Shown here: piece after piece, positions 6,908 to 13,379 of the stretch
Numbering within the stretch: the first letter of the stretch is position 1
Layout of the letters: each line of letters begins with the position of its first letter
Assembly: GCA_030528845.1 (NCBI GenBank)
Contig: JAUMYC010000024.1
Span: 4,470 to 17,848 of the forward strand
Direction: 5' to 3'
DNA length: 13,379 nucleotides
DNA from: Eubacteriales bacterium
Lineage (GTDB): Bacteria; Bacillota_A; Clostridia; Christensenellales; Aristaeellaceae
Notes under the pieces: generated by a model
What the model was told of the DNA's origin: nothing
The model's database searches: none
What the model saw: only the letters and a program-made list of their open reading frames with translations
Translations under genes and position numbers: made by a program

Positions 6908-7618
6908 ATGAAGACGCTGCAGCAGATCATCGACAGGGGAAAGCGCATCGCGTTCTTTGGCGGCGCGGGCGTTTCGACGGAATCCGGCATCCCGGATTTT
7001 CGCAGCGAGGACGGCCTCTATCACCAGAAATATCGCTTCCCGCCGGAAACGATCCTGTCCGACCGTTTTTTCACGCTGCAGACGGAGGAATTCTTCCGCT
7101 TTTACCGCGACAAGATGCTCTTTCCGCAGGCCGAGCCGAACAAGGCGCACCTCTGGCTGGCGGAATTGGAAAAAAAGGGGCGCCTCTCCGGCGTCGTGAC
7201 GCAGAACATCGACGGGCTGCACCACAAGGCGGGCAGCAGAGAGGTCTTTGAGCTGCACGGCAGCGTGTGGCGCAACTACTGCATGCTGTGCGGAAAGTTC
7301 CATTCGCTGGAATTTATGCAGAATTCCACGGGCATCCCGCGCTGCGAATGCGGCGGCTGCGTCAAGCCGGACGTCGTGCTCTACGGCGAGGCGCTCGACC
7401 GCCCCACCATGAACGGGGCGATCCGCTCCATCGCAAAGGCGGACGTGCTCATCATCGCCGGCACGAGCCTGACGGTCTATCCGGCGGCGGGCTTTGTGCA
7501 TGAATTCAACGGAGACGAGATCGTGCTGATCAACCGGGACGAAACGCCCATGGACCATCTGGCTTCGCTGGTGATCCATGCCAAGGTGGGCGAAACGCTC
7601 GCGGGCGTGCATATCTAA
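6908..7618 (+). CDS. cobB: NAD-dependent protein deacylase, SIR2 (sirtuin) family
   Basis: Sirtuins remove acyl groups from lysines using NAD, giving nicotinamide and O-acyl-ADP-ribose; the bacterial CobB/SrtN type controls, among others, acetyl-CoA synthetase. The 236 residues are a full single domain. Visible are the Rossmann and NAD motif GAGVSTESGIPDFR (19-32), TQNIDGLH (98-105), catalytic His117 in ELHGS, zinc cysteines Cys125, Cys128, Cys146 and Cys148 (Cys151 is a possible alternative, since the second pair is CEC instead of the more common CxxC), KPDVVLYGE (153-161), and GTSLTVYPA (185-193). GGAAGGAGGG sets the start at 6908. The next gene, rsmA, begins 20 bases after the stop, and both probably share the promoter at 6852-6880. 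The exact acyl preference cannot be read from sequence, and no acs or acetyltransferase gene is nearby to indicate a partner. Confidence 0.93.
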   Translation: MKTLQQIIDRGKRIAFFGGAGVSTESGIPDFRSEDGLYHQKYRFPPETILSDRFFTLQTEEFFRFYRDKMLFPQAEPNKAHLWLAELEKKGRLSGVVTQNIDGLHHKAGSREVFELHGSVWRNYCMLCGKFHSLEFMQNSTGIPRCECGGCVKPDVVLYGEALDRPTMNGAIRSIAKADVLIIAGTSLTVYPAAGFVHEFNGDEIVLINRDETPMDHLASLVIHAKVGETLAGVHI

Positions 7619-7638
7619 AAGAAATAAGGAGCAAGACC

Positions 7639-8496
7639 ATGCTTGATATCAGCGATTCCGCGAGGGCGCGGGTGTATCTTTCCGAGGCGGAGTTTCATTT
7701 TTCCCGGGCGCTGGGGCAGAATTTTCTGCTCGACGACGCCCGCAACGCGCAGATCGCGGCGCTCTCCGGCGCGGGAGAAGGCACGAATGTGCTGGAGGTA
7801 GGCCCGGGCGCGGGCACGCTCACCTGCGCGCTGGCGCGGGCCGGGGCGCGCGTCGTCGCCGTGGAGATCGACCGGGCGCTGGAGGGGATCTTAGCGAAAA
7901 TGCTCGAGCCGTTCGCAGCGACGAAGGTGATCTACAACGACATCTGCAAGACGGATATCCGCGCGCTGGCAGACGAGGAATTCGGCCCGGGCGCGCCCTA
8001 TCTGCTCGTGTCCAACCTGCCCTACGCCATCGCGGCGGAGCTGCTGCCGCGCATCGTCTCGGGCGAGAGGCCGCCGCAGAGCATCACGGCGATGGTGCAG
8101 AAGGAAGCCGCCGAGCGCATGTGCGCGCAGCCGGGCGAGAAGAACTGGTGCGCGCTGGCCGCGCGGATGCAGTATTTCTGCGAGATGGAGATCCTCGACG
8201 TTTTGCCGCCGCATGCCTTCACGCCCAACGCGCATGTGGAGAGCGCGCTGATCGGCTGCCGCTATCTTGCGCGGGAGGAGCGCCCCGCGCAGCCGCAGGA
8301 CGAGCAAAAGTTCCTGCGCTGCCTCGAGGCCGCCTTCGCCATGCGCCGCAAGACCTATGCCAACAACCTCTCCGCCGCCTTTTCCATGCCCAAGGAGCGC
8401 GCGGCCGAGGTCATCGCGCAGGCGGGGCTCAAGGAGGGCGTGCGCGGAGAAACGCTTACGCTCGCACAGATCGCCGCGGTGTCCGACAGGCTCTGA
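7639..8496 (+). CDS. rsmA: 16S rRNA (A1518/A1519-N6)-dimethyltransferase RsmA/KsgA, somewhat divergent
   Basis: RsmA dimethylates two adjacent adenines in the 3'-terminal hairpin (helix 45) of 16S rRNA during late 30S assembly; its loss gives kasugamycin resistance. The 285 residues show LGQNFLLD (25-32), the SAM motif LEVGPGAGTLT (52-62), acidic VEIDR (75-79), the catalytic NLPY (126-129), MVQKEAAERM (152-161), the target-base Phe194 region and RRKTYANNL (236-244). Departures from the family are WCALA (170-174) in place of the usual YGxLS, NLPYAI instead of NLPYYI or NLPYNI, and FTPNAHVES where FxPxPxVxS is usual. AAGGAG (7626-7631) lies seven bases before the ATG. Intact core motifs argue for an active enzyme. 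The gene follows the sirtuin and is closed by a strong terminator. Confidence 0.93.
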   Translation: MLDISDSARARVYLSEAEFHFSRALGQNFLLDDARNAQIAALSGAGEGTNVLEVGPGAGTLTCALARAGARVVAVEIDRALEGILAKMLEPFAATKVIYNDICKTDIRALADEEFGPGAPYLLVSNLPYAIAAELLPRIVSGERPPQSITAMVQKEAAERMCAQPGEKNWCALAARMQYFCEMEILDVLPPHAFTPNAHVESALIGCRYLAREERPAQPQDEQKFLRCLEAAFAMRRKTYANNLSAAFSMPKERAAEVIAQAGLKEGVRGETLTLAQIAAVSDRL

Positions 8497-8511
8497 ACAA
8501 CGCAGAAAAAC

Positions 8512-8546
8512 AAACGGGAGCCCCCTGCGCAGGGGCTCCCGTTTTC
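8512..8546 (+). terminator. Strong intrinsic terminator after rsmA
   Basis: The 13-base arm 8512-8524 (AAACGGGAGCCCC) pairs perfectly with 8532-8544, leaving a seven-base loop, and runs into TTTT. The A run on the left makes it potentially active on both strands. It starts 16 bases after the rsmA stop. Its core closely resembles the hairpin at 10603-10638 on the other side of the phosphate transporter gene. Confidence 0.9.
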
Positions 8547-8607
8547 GCGCCTCGGCGCAGGGGGAACATAAACGGGGAGGGGAGAAAAAACGTTCATAAA
8601 TATGCAG

Positions 8608-8629
8608 GCATGCCGCATGACGCGGATGC
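8608..8629 (+). other. Weak stem-loop in intergenic region
   Basis: GCAT-(G)-CCGC (8608-8616) pairs with GCGG-ATGC (8622-8629): eight base pairs with one bulged G and a five-base loop. It is followed by a pyrimidine-rich but not T-only stretch, so it is not a convincing terminator. It could be chance in GC-rich DNA. Confidence 0.3.
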
Positions 8630-8702
8630 TTCTCTTGTGCTCTATATGTGTCGAATGTGTCATTTTTGCTGAAAAAGGCGGCAGAAAACAAGAAAACCTG
8701 AT

Positions 8703-8722
8703 GCAGAATTAACGATTTCTGC
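8703..8722. promoter_or_regulatory. Short inverted repeat just upstream of the transporter promoter
   Basis: GCAGAA (8703-8708) and TTCTGC (8717-8722) form a six-base inverted repeat with an eight-base spacer, directly before the T-rich putative -35 region. Position and symmetry would suit a repressor or activator site, but no regulator is encoded nearby and the repeat is short. Confidence 0.3.
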
Positions 8723-8752
8723 TTTTTCGGGCCGCGCGAAATACGCTATATT
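8723..8752 (+). promoter_or_regulatory. Putative promoter of the Na/Pi transporter gene
   Basis: TATATT (8747-8752) is a good -10 element. The -35 region (TTTTTC, 8723-8728, 18-base spacing) is poor, which would fit a promoter that needs an activator such as a phosphate-response regulator. The leader to the ATG at 8810 would be about 50 bases. Confidence 0.45.
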
Positions 8753-8809
8753 GTATCGTGTAAGAGAAGAAAAGAAGAGACGAACGCATACGAATGGAGG
8801 AAGATCCTT

Positions 8810-10567
8810 ATGGACCTGTTCTCAGTACTCGAGCTCATCGGCGGCCTGGTTTTGTTCCTGTTCGGTATGAGCTACATGGGCAACGCGCTGGAAAAGCGCG
8901 CGGGCAACCAGCTCAAGGCGCTCCTTTCCAACCTGACGAAGAACCCCCTGCGCGGCTATCTCCTGGGCCTTGGCGTCACGGCGGTCATCCAGTCCTCCTC
9001 GGCGACGACGGTCATGGTGGTCGGCTTTGTCAACTCCGGCCTGATGACGCTGGCGCAGGCGATCTACATCATCATGGGCGCCAACGTCGGCACCTCCGTC
9101 ACCTCGTGGGTGCTCTCGCTCACGGGCATTGAAAGCGGCAATTTCTTCGTGCAGCTGCTCAAGCCCATGTCCTTCACGCCCATCCTCGCCCTCGCGGGCA
9201 TCGCCATGTATATGGGCAGCAAGAAGGACCGCTCGCGCGACACCGGCTCCATCCTCATCGGCTTTGCGGTGCTGATGTACGGCATGGACATCATGTCCGG
9301 CGCGGTGAAGCCGCTGGCCGACGTGCCGCAGTTCACCAGCATCCTGACCATGTTCTCCAACCCGCTGCTGGGCGTGCTCGCCGGCGCTGTGCTCACCGGC
9401 GTGATCCAGTCCTCCTCCGCCTCGGTCGGTATCCTGCAGGCCCTGTCCATGACGGGTTCCGTCTCCTGGGCCACCTCGATCCCGATCGTCATGGGCCAGA
9501 ATATCGGCACCTGCGTCACGGCGCTGCTCTCCTCCGTGGGCGCTTCCGCAGAGGCGAGGCGCGCTTCCATGGTGCATCTGTACTTCAACGTGATCGGCAC
9601 GGTGGTGTGGCTTGCGATCTACAGCCTGCTGCGCGCGCTGATCCCCATGCCCTTCCTGGAGGAGGCCATCAGCCCGCTGGGCATCGCCATCCTGCACACG
9701 GGCTTTAACGTGCTCTGCTCCGTGCTGCTGGCGCCCTTTGGCAGGCAGCTGGGCGCTCTGGCCACCAAGACCATCCACTCCAAGGAAAAGCACGAAGAGC
9801 TCAACATGCTCGACGACCGCCTGTTCGTCACGCCGCCCGTCGCGGTGCAGATGGCCAGCCAGACGGTCAAGACCATGGCCGAAACGGCCACCGAAGCCAT
9901 CCAGAAGGCGCTCGGCCTGGTGGACGTGTTCACCGAGGAGGGCCTTGCAGAGGTCTGCGAGATGGAAGACAAGCTGGACGTCTACGAGGACAAGATCGGC
10001 ACGTATCTGGTCAAGCTCTCCGCCTGCGACAACAGCGAGGAGGACAGCCACGAGATCACCAAGCTGCTGCATCTGATCGGCAATTTCGAGCGCATCGGCG
10101 ACCACGCGGTCTCCATCGCCAAGAGCGCCCAGGAAATGTATGACAAGCGCCAGAACTTCTCGGCCGAAGCGCGCAAGGAGATCGCCGTGCTGCGCGGCGC
10201 GGTCTATGAGATCGTGCGCATCTCTCTGGAAGCCTTCGTCAACAACGACATCACCCTCGCGGCGCATATCGAGCCCCTCGAGCAGGTCATCGACCGCCTC
10301 TCCGTGGACATCAAGGCCAACCACATCGCCAGGCTCACCGCAGGCGACTGCACCATCGAGCTGGGCTTCGTCCTGTCCGATCTGCTGGGCGATCTGGAGC
10401 GCGTTTCCGACCATTGCTCCAACATCGGCGTGTGCGTGATCGAGATCGCACAGAACGCGATGGACGTGCACGAATATCTGCACGACATCAAGTATGGCGG
10501 CGGGCAGAACTTCAACACCCTCTACGAGGGCTACGCCCATCGCTTCCGCCTGAGCGAAGCAAAATAA
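8810..10567 (+). CDS. Na+/phosphate symporter family protein with PhoU-like C-terminal domain
   Basis: This 585-residue inner-membrane protein probably imports phosphate with sodium, or exports it as some relatives do. Two inverted Na/Pi-cotransporter repeats each carry the QSSSA signature: QSSSATT at 61-67 followed by GANVGTS (90-96), and QSSSASV at 200-206 followed by GQNIGTC (229-235). Hydrophobic segments span about 8-23, 47-100, 117-135, 145-165, 184-240, 255-280 and 288-310. A cytosolic helical PhoU-like domain (about 345-560) has two metal-binding ExxxD elements, ERIGD (427-431) and ERVSD (530-534), as in PhoU, suggesting built-in sensing or gating linked to phosphate state. GGAGG (8796-8800) sits nine bases before the start. 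It is a single-gene unit between two similar terminators. No pst, phoB or phoR genes are in view. Direction of transport and substrate are family inferences. Confidence 0.93.
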   Translation: MDLFSVLELIGGLVLFLFGMSYMGNALEKRAGNQLKALLSNLTKNPLRGYLLGLGVTAVIQSSSATTVMVVGFVNSGLMTLAQAIYIIMGANVGTSVTSWVLSLTGIESGNFFVQLLKPMSFTPILALAGIAMYMGSKKDRSRDTGSILIGFAVLMYGMDIMSGAVKPLADVPQFTSILTMFSNPLLGVLAGAVLTGVIQSSSASVGILQALSMTGSVSWATSIPIVMGQNIGTCVTALLSSVGASAEARRASMVHLYFNVIGTVVWLAIYSLLRALIPMPFLEEAISPLGIAILHTGFNVLCSVLLAPFGRQLGALATKTIHSKEKHEELNMLDDRLFVTPPVAVQMASQTVKTMAETATEAIQKALGLVDVFTEEGLAEVCEMEDKLDVYEDKIGTYLVKLSACDNSEEDSHEITKLLHLIGNFERIGDHAVSIAKSAQEMYDKRQNFSAEARKEIAVLRGAVYEIVRISLEAFVNNDITLAAHIEPLEQVIDRLSVDIKANHIARLTAGDCTIELGFVLSDLLGDLERVSDHCSNIGVCVIEIAQNAMDVHEYLHDIKYGGGQNFNTLYEGYAHRFRLSEAK

Positions 10568-10573
10568 AGCGGC

Positions 10574-10602
10574 TTTCAAGGGCGGCGTAAATATGCTATA
10601 AT
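10574..10602 (+). promoter_or_regulatory. Extended -10 promoter of the dnaD-dnaI-ybaK operon
   Basis: A perfect TATAAT (10597-10602) is preceded by TG one base upstream (TGCTATAAT), the extended -10 form. The -35 (TTTCAA, 10574-10579, 17-base spacing) is weak, as is usual with an extended -10. The expected start near 10609 lies inside the left arm of the adjoining hairpin, giving a leader of about 75 bases. Confidence 0.7.
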
Positions 10603-10646
10603 GGCAACCGGGAGCCCCTGTGCGGGTTCCCGGTTGCCTGTTTTTT
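10603..10646 (+). terminator. Intrinsic terminator after the Na/Pi transporter, overlapping the downstream transcription start
   Basis: The 15-base arm 10603-10617 pairs with 10624-10638 with only one G.U wobble, around a six-base loop, then TG and six T (10641-10646). It should stop readthrough from the transporter. Because the next promoter's -10 directly abuts it, transcripts starting near 10609 contain only part of the left arm and would form a shorter stem of about nine pairs. Confidence 0.8.
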
Positions 10647-10685
10647 GCAAAAGAACCTTTTTTGGAAAGGCGGAGACACAGCCCC

Positions 10686-12158
10686 ATGCCGTATTGCGAA
10701 TTTCCGCGCGATTTCATGCTCTTTGATATCACGCCGGTGGAGAATATCTTCCTGATGGAGCACATGCCGCACGCGCCGGGAGACTTTGTGCGCGTATATC
10801 TCTACGGGCTGATGCTCTGCCGCTACCCCAGCGAGGACGCCTCCGCCGAGAGCGTGGCGCGCGCGCTGGGCATTAAGCCGGAAGACGTGGCCGACGCGTT
10901 TCGCTATTGGGAGCGGGCCGGGCTGGTCGTTCGGCTGAGCGATAACCCGCCGAGGTATCAGTATATCAGCGCGCAGCGGGCCATGCTCAGCGAGGACGAC
11001 CCGCAAAACAGCGCCTATCAATACCGCGACTTTTTTCAGCAGCTGCAATATCACCTCGGCGCAGACAGGCTCGTCGCGCCGCAGGAGCAGTCCAAGGCGG
11101 TCGACTGGATCGAAACGCTGCGCCTGCCGGAGGAGGTCGTGCTGCTGCTGGTGGAAAAGCAGGTGGAACGGGCGAAAAAAGCCGGAAAAAGCCTGCGCTA
11201 TATCTTCCGCGATATGGACGCCATCGCCCTGCGCTGGGCCAGCGAGGACATCCGCGATCTCGAGCGCGCGCAGGAATGGCTCGAGCGCGACGGCGCGGCT
11301 GCGCAGGCGGCGAAGGTCGTGCTCAAGCAGATGGGCCTGCGGCGCGTGCCCACGCTCGATGAGATCCGGATGGCGGAGAAATGGGTGGGCGAGCTCGGCC
11401 TGAGCAAGGAGGACATCGTCTCGGCCTGCAAGGAGCTGACCAAGACGGCCAACCCCTCGTTCGCCTATCTGAACACGGTCCTGCTGCGCCGCAGCAGGGG
11501 AGACGGCATCGAGCATTTCGAGCAGATCAAGAAGGTGCTGCTGGCGCTGGGTGCGCCCGGCATGCCCACGGAGGCGCAGTCCGCCGTGTACAACAGCCTG
11601 CTCGGCCGCGGCTTTGATCACGAGGCGATCGTCTATGCGGCGGGGCAGTGCTCTCAAAAGGGCAAAAAGACCTTTGAAGACCTCGAGCGCAGGCTAGAGG
11701 CCTGGCAGAGGGAGGGCATCACCACGCGCGAGGCCGCCGAGGAATATGCAAGGCGGCGCGAGCCGGGCGAGAAGCTCATGGCGCAGATCTACGAGATCCT
11801 CGGCCTGAGCGCGCGCGTGACCCGCACGGACGTGACCGCGGCCGTGAACTGGATCAGCGCCTTCCCGCAGGAGGTGATCCTCTTTGCGGCGGAGCGCTCC
11901 AAGGGGATGCTCAAGCCGGTGGGCTATATGACCAAGATCCTGCGCGAATGGCAGTTCAAGGGCGTGCGCACGCTCGAGCAGGCCCGCGCAGAGGCCGCTT
12001 CCTTCGAGAAGGGCGCAGGGGCCGGCGCAGCCGCGCGGCCCGGCAAGACGAACCCGGCGCAGCAGTATGAACAGCGCAAATATGACGACGAACAGCTCAA
12101 GCAGCGCGTGGCTGTGGATTTCAGCGAGCTTTCGGGAGATGAGGGATCAGCAACATGA
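10686..12158 (+). CDS. dnaD: DnaD-like replication initiation/primosome protein with four DnaD-type modules
   Basis: DnaD proteins help remodel origin DNA and load the replicative helicase in Bacillota. The start at 10686 is chosen for the purine-rich AAAGGCGGAG (10667-10676) and a DnaD-like N-terminus; an earlier GTG in frame would fall inside the terminator hairpin. The 490 residues begin with a winged-helix-like N-terminal region (about 1-95, with VARALGIKPEDVADAFRYWERAGLV). Four repeats of the DnaD C-terminal helical module follow, each ending in a variant of the Y-I-x3-L-x-x-W-x3-G-I motif: about 135-190 (RYIFRDMDAIALRW), 225-276 (AYLNTVLLRRSRGDGI), 300-346 (FEDLERRLEAWQREGI) and 383-428 (GYMTKILREWQFKGV). 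A charged, probably flexible tail (440-490) completes it. Most DnaD/DnaB relatives have one or two such modules. It overlaps the helicase loader gene by ATGA, which supports a joint role in helicase loading. Confidence 0.87.
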   Translation: MPYCEFPRDFMLFDITPVENIFLMEHMPHAPGDFVRVYLYGLMLCRYPSEDASAESVARALGIKPEDVADAFRYWERAGLVVRLSDNPPRYQYISAQRAMLSEDDPQNSAYQYRDFFQQLQYHLGADRLVAPQEQSKAVDWIETLRLPEEVVLLLVEKQVERAKKAGKSLRYIFRDMDAIALRWASEDIRDLERAQEWLERDGAAAQAAKVVLKQMGLRRVPTLDEIRMAEKWVGELGLSKEDIVSACKELTKTANPSFAYLNTVLLRRSRGDGIEHFEQIKKVLLALGAPGMPTEAQSAVYNSLLGRGFDHEAIVYAAGQCSQKGKKTFEDLERRLEAWQREGITTREAAEEYARRREPGEKLMAQIYEILGLSARVTRTDVTAAVNWISAFPQEVILFAAERSKGMLKPVGYMTKILREWQFKGVRTLEQARAEAASFEKGAGAGAAARPGKTNPAQQYEQRKYDDEQLKQRVAVDFSELSGDEGSAT

Positions 12159-13141
12159 CCAGACAGGAGCATATCGACAGGCTGCTGGGCGTCTATGCCC
12201 GCCGCCGCGCCGCCGCCGAGCAGGAGCGGGACGAGCGCATCGCGCGCGTGCGCAGCGAACATCCCGAGATCGCCTCGCTGATCGACGAGGGGCGTGAGCT
12301 CGCCTCGGAGAGCGCGCGCCGTCTGGCGCTGCAGCCCGCGCGCGGCAGAGAGCTGGCCGCGGAGATGCGCCGCCGCTCGCTGGATTGGGACAGCAGGCTC
12401 AAGCAGGCCGTGCGCAGCGCGGGGCTGGAGGAGGACGTGCTCTCTCTGCGCCCCAAATGCCCGTACTGCAAGGATCTGGGCTATGTGGCGGAGAGCTTTC
12501 CCCGGCGCTATTGCGCCTGCTTTGAGAGCGCGCTCGTGCGCGAGATGAGCGAGGCCATGGCCACGGAGCAGTCCTTCGAGATCTTCTCCCTCGACGTCTT
12601 TCCGCAGGACGTGCCCGGCGGACAGGGCTTCACGCAGCGCGAATTTGCCGAGCGCGTGCGCAGGCTGCTGCTCTATTATACGGAGCATTACCCCGCAAAC
12701 GCCAAGCCCAACGTCACGCTGCTGGGCAAGAGCGGGCTGGGCAAGACTTTTTTCCTGAACTGCGTGGCGCAGCGCCTGCGCGAGCGCGGCTTCCCCGTGC
12801 TGCAGATGACGGGCTTCCGCATGCTGGAGGCCATGCGCCGCAGGCATATGGGTAGCTTTGAGGGGCGCGACGCCTTCGACGAGATGCTGGAGGCCCCCTT
12901 CCTGATCCTGGACGACCTTGGCAGCGAGCCCATGCTCAACAACATCACCATCGAATACCTCTTCACGCTGCTCAACGAGCGCTCTGCCGCGGGCAGGCCC
13001 ACCTTCGCAGCCACGAATTTCTCCATGTCGGAGCTGCAGGAGCATTATAACGAGCGCATCGCCTCGCGCCTGCTTGACGCCGGCCGCACCTATGTGATCG
13101 CGCTCGAGGGCGAAGATCTGCGCACGAGGGGCGCGCGATGA
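12155..13141 (+). CDS. dnaI: Replicative helicase loader, DnaI/DnaC-type AAA+ ATPase
   Basis: This 328-residue AAA+ protein should bind the DnaB-type hexameric helicase and place it on single-stranded DNA. A coiled N-terminal helical region (1-95) leads into a zinc-binding site with Cys102, Cys105, Cys120 and Cys122 (CPYC and CAC), as in the helicase-binding domain of Bacillus DnaI. The ATPase core has Walker A GKSGLGKT (191-198), Walker B LILDDL (250-255), sensor 1 FAATNFS (284-290) and an arginine-finger region ERIASRLL (300-307). Length matches DnaI. Start and stop overlap both neighbours as ATGA, so it is translationally coupled to the DnaD-like gene before it and to the deacylase after it. 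A DNA transposition ATPase (IstB) shares the fold, but the zinc site and the DnaD partner favour the loader. Confidence 0.92.
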   Translation: MTRQEHIDRLLGVYARRRAAAEQERDERIARVRSEHPEIASLIDEGRELASESARRLALQPARGRELAAEMRRRSLDWDSRLKQAVRSAGLEEDVLSLRPKCPYCKDLGYVAESFPRRYCACFESALVREMSEAMATEQSFEIFSLDVFPQDVPGGQGFTQREFAERVRRLLLYYTEHYPANAKPNVTLLGKSGLGKTFFLNCVAQRLRERGFPVLQMTGFRMLEAMRRRHMGSFEGRDAFDEMLEAPFLILDDLGSEPMLNNITIEYLFTLLNERSAAGRPTFAATNFSMSELQEHYNERIASRLLDAGRTYVIALEGEDLRTRGAR

Positions 13142-13379
13142 GCGCCGTGCGCGAGGAGGTGCTCGCCGCACTGGAGGCGATGGGCATCGCTTATCGCTGC
13201 CGGGAGCATGCGCCGGTGGAGCATATGGAAGATTGCATGCCCAACGCGCAGGCGCTGGGCGCGGTGATGCCCAAGAATTTGTTTCTGACCCCGCGCAGCG
13301 AGAAGACCTTTGTCCTCGCCGTGGTGCCCGCGCAGGCGGCCTTCCGCACGTCGGAGGTCTCTCGCCAGCTGGGCACGGC
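13138..13379 (+). CDS. YbaK/ProX-type aminoacyl-tRNA deacylase, partial (runs off window)
   Basis: The first 80 codons are present and the gene continues past the window. The family hydrolyses mischarged tRNAs in trans, for example Ala-tRNA(Pro) (ProXp-ala, formerly PrdX) or Cys-tRNA(Pro) (YbaK). Family marks are the early REHAPVEHMED stretch (22-32), KNLFL (46-50, carrying the conserved lysine), and the following beta-strand FVLAVVPA (58-65). KNLFL with this spacing suits the ProXp-ala/PrdX group better than YbaK, but the deciding C-terminal half is missing. The start overlaps the helicase loader stop as ATGA. Its link to replication genes is probably only operonic. Confidence 0.8.
   Translation, partial: MSAVREEVLAALEAMGIAYRCREHAPVEHMEDCMPNAQALGAVMPKNLFLTPRSEKTFVLAVVPAQAAFRTSEVSRQLGT

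Larger units (their letters stand above)
8547..8809. other. Intergenic region between rsmA terminator and the Na/Pi transporter
   Basis: With the terminator this is a gap of 313 bases without a credible gene. The first part (8547-8600) is G-rich and featureless. A weak stem-loop lies at 8608-8629, a short inverted repeat at 8703-8722 and a -10-like element at 8747-8752. A+T content rises between about 8580 and 8790 compared with the genes around it, as expected for a regulatory region. I see no clear Pho box array, riboswitch or tRNA. A small untranslated RNA cannot be excluded but has no positive support. Confidence 0.5.

Noticed and set aside
8547..8746. A riboswitch, tRNA or CRISPR array in the intergenic region
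   Set aside because: No conserved riboswitch core, cloverleaf or regularly spaced repeats can be seen; only short weak inverted repeats are present.
10620..10685. GTG start 22 codons before the chosen dnaD start
   Set aside because: It lies in the loop of the terminator hairpin without a ribosome binding site, and the extra residues do not look like a DnaD N-terminus.
8822..10765. A 647-codon open frame on the minus strand opposite the Na/Pi transporter
   Set aside because: The His, Asp, Val and Gly-rich composition is typical of a codon shadow. It covers a well-supported gene plus a terminator and promoter, and has no recognisable motif.

Overview
The window looks like chromosome from a GC-rich member of the Bacillota, most likely a gut-type Clostridia. 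That placement rests on the gene families (a DnaD-type primosome protein next to a DnaI-type helicase loader, a Na/Pi symporter fused to PhoU), strong AAGGAGG-type ribosome binding sites, and compact overlapping operons. It is an inference from content; there is no rRNA or marker gene for exact placement. I see no insertion sequence, prophage gene, tRNA, rRNA or CRISPR array.

Layout. (1) 76-2833, plus strand: a tightly overlapping operon of a divergent tRNA-guanine transglycosylase (tgt), a protein that closely resembles the aminoglycoside-resistance 16S rRNA m7G1405 methyltransferases (RmtB/ArmA type), and rsmI (2'-O-methylation of 16S C1402). It ends at a hairpin at 2853-2891 that can serve both strands. 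(2) 2894-6763, minus strand: one 1289-residue membrane protein with a GT84-type cyclic beta-1,2-glucan synthase glycosyltransferase and the following glucoamylase-like domain, but without the usual C-terminal GH94 domain. (3) 6908-8496, plus strand: a sirtuin and rsmA/ksgA (dimethylation of 16S A1518/A1519), with a clear promoter in front and a strong terminator behind. (4) 8810-10567: a Na/Pi symporter fused to a PhoU-like domain. (5) 10686 to the window end: an operon of a DnaD-like protein with four repeated DnaD-type modules, a DnaI/DnaC-type helicase loader, and the start of a YbaK/ProX aminoacyl-tRNA deacylase. It is driven by an extended -10 promoter that abuts a terminator hairpin.

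How it fits together. Much of the window concerns translation fidelity: a tRNA modification enzyme, three different 16S rRNA methyltransferases predicted to act in or near the decoding centre (C1402, G1405, A1518/A1519), and an editing deacylase. The most striking item is the Rmt-like gene. In pathogens this family is known as acquired high-level aminoglycoside resistance of unknown origin. Here it sits inside a housekeeping RNA-modification operon, translationally coupled on both sides, with base composition like its neighbours. That suggests either a resident reservoir of this resistance family or a native use of m7G1405. The tgt upstream of it also has an altered substrate-recognition loop. 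Functions are assigned from motifs by eye; no database search was possible.
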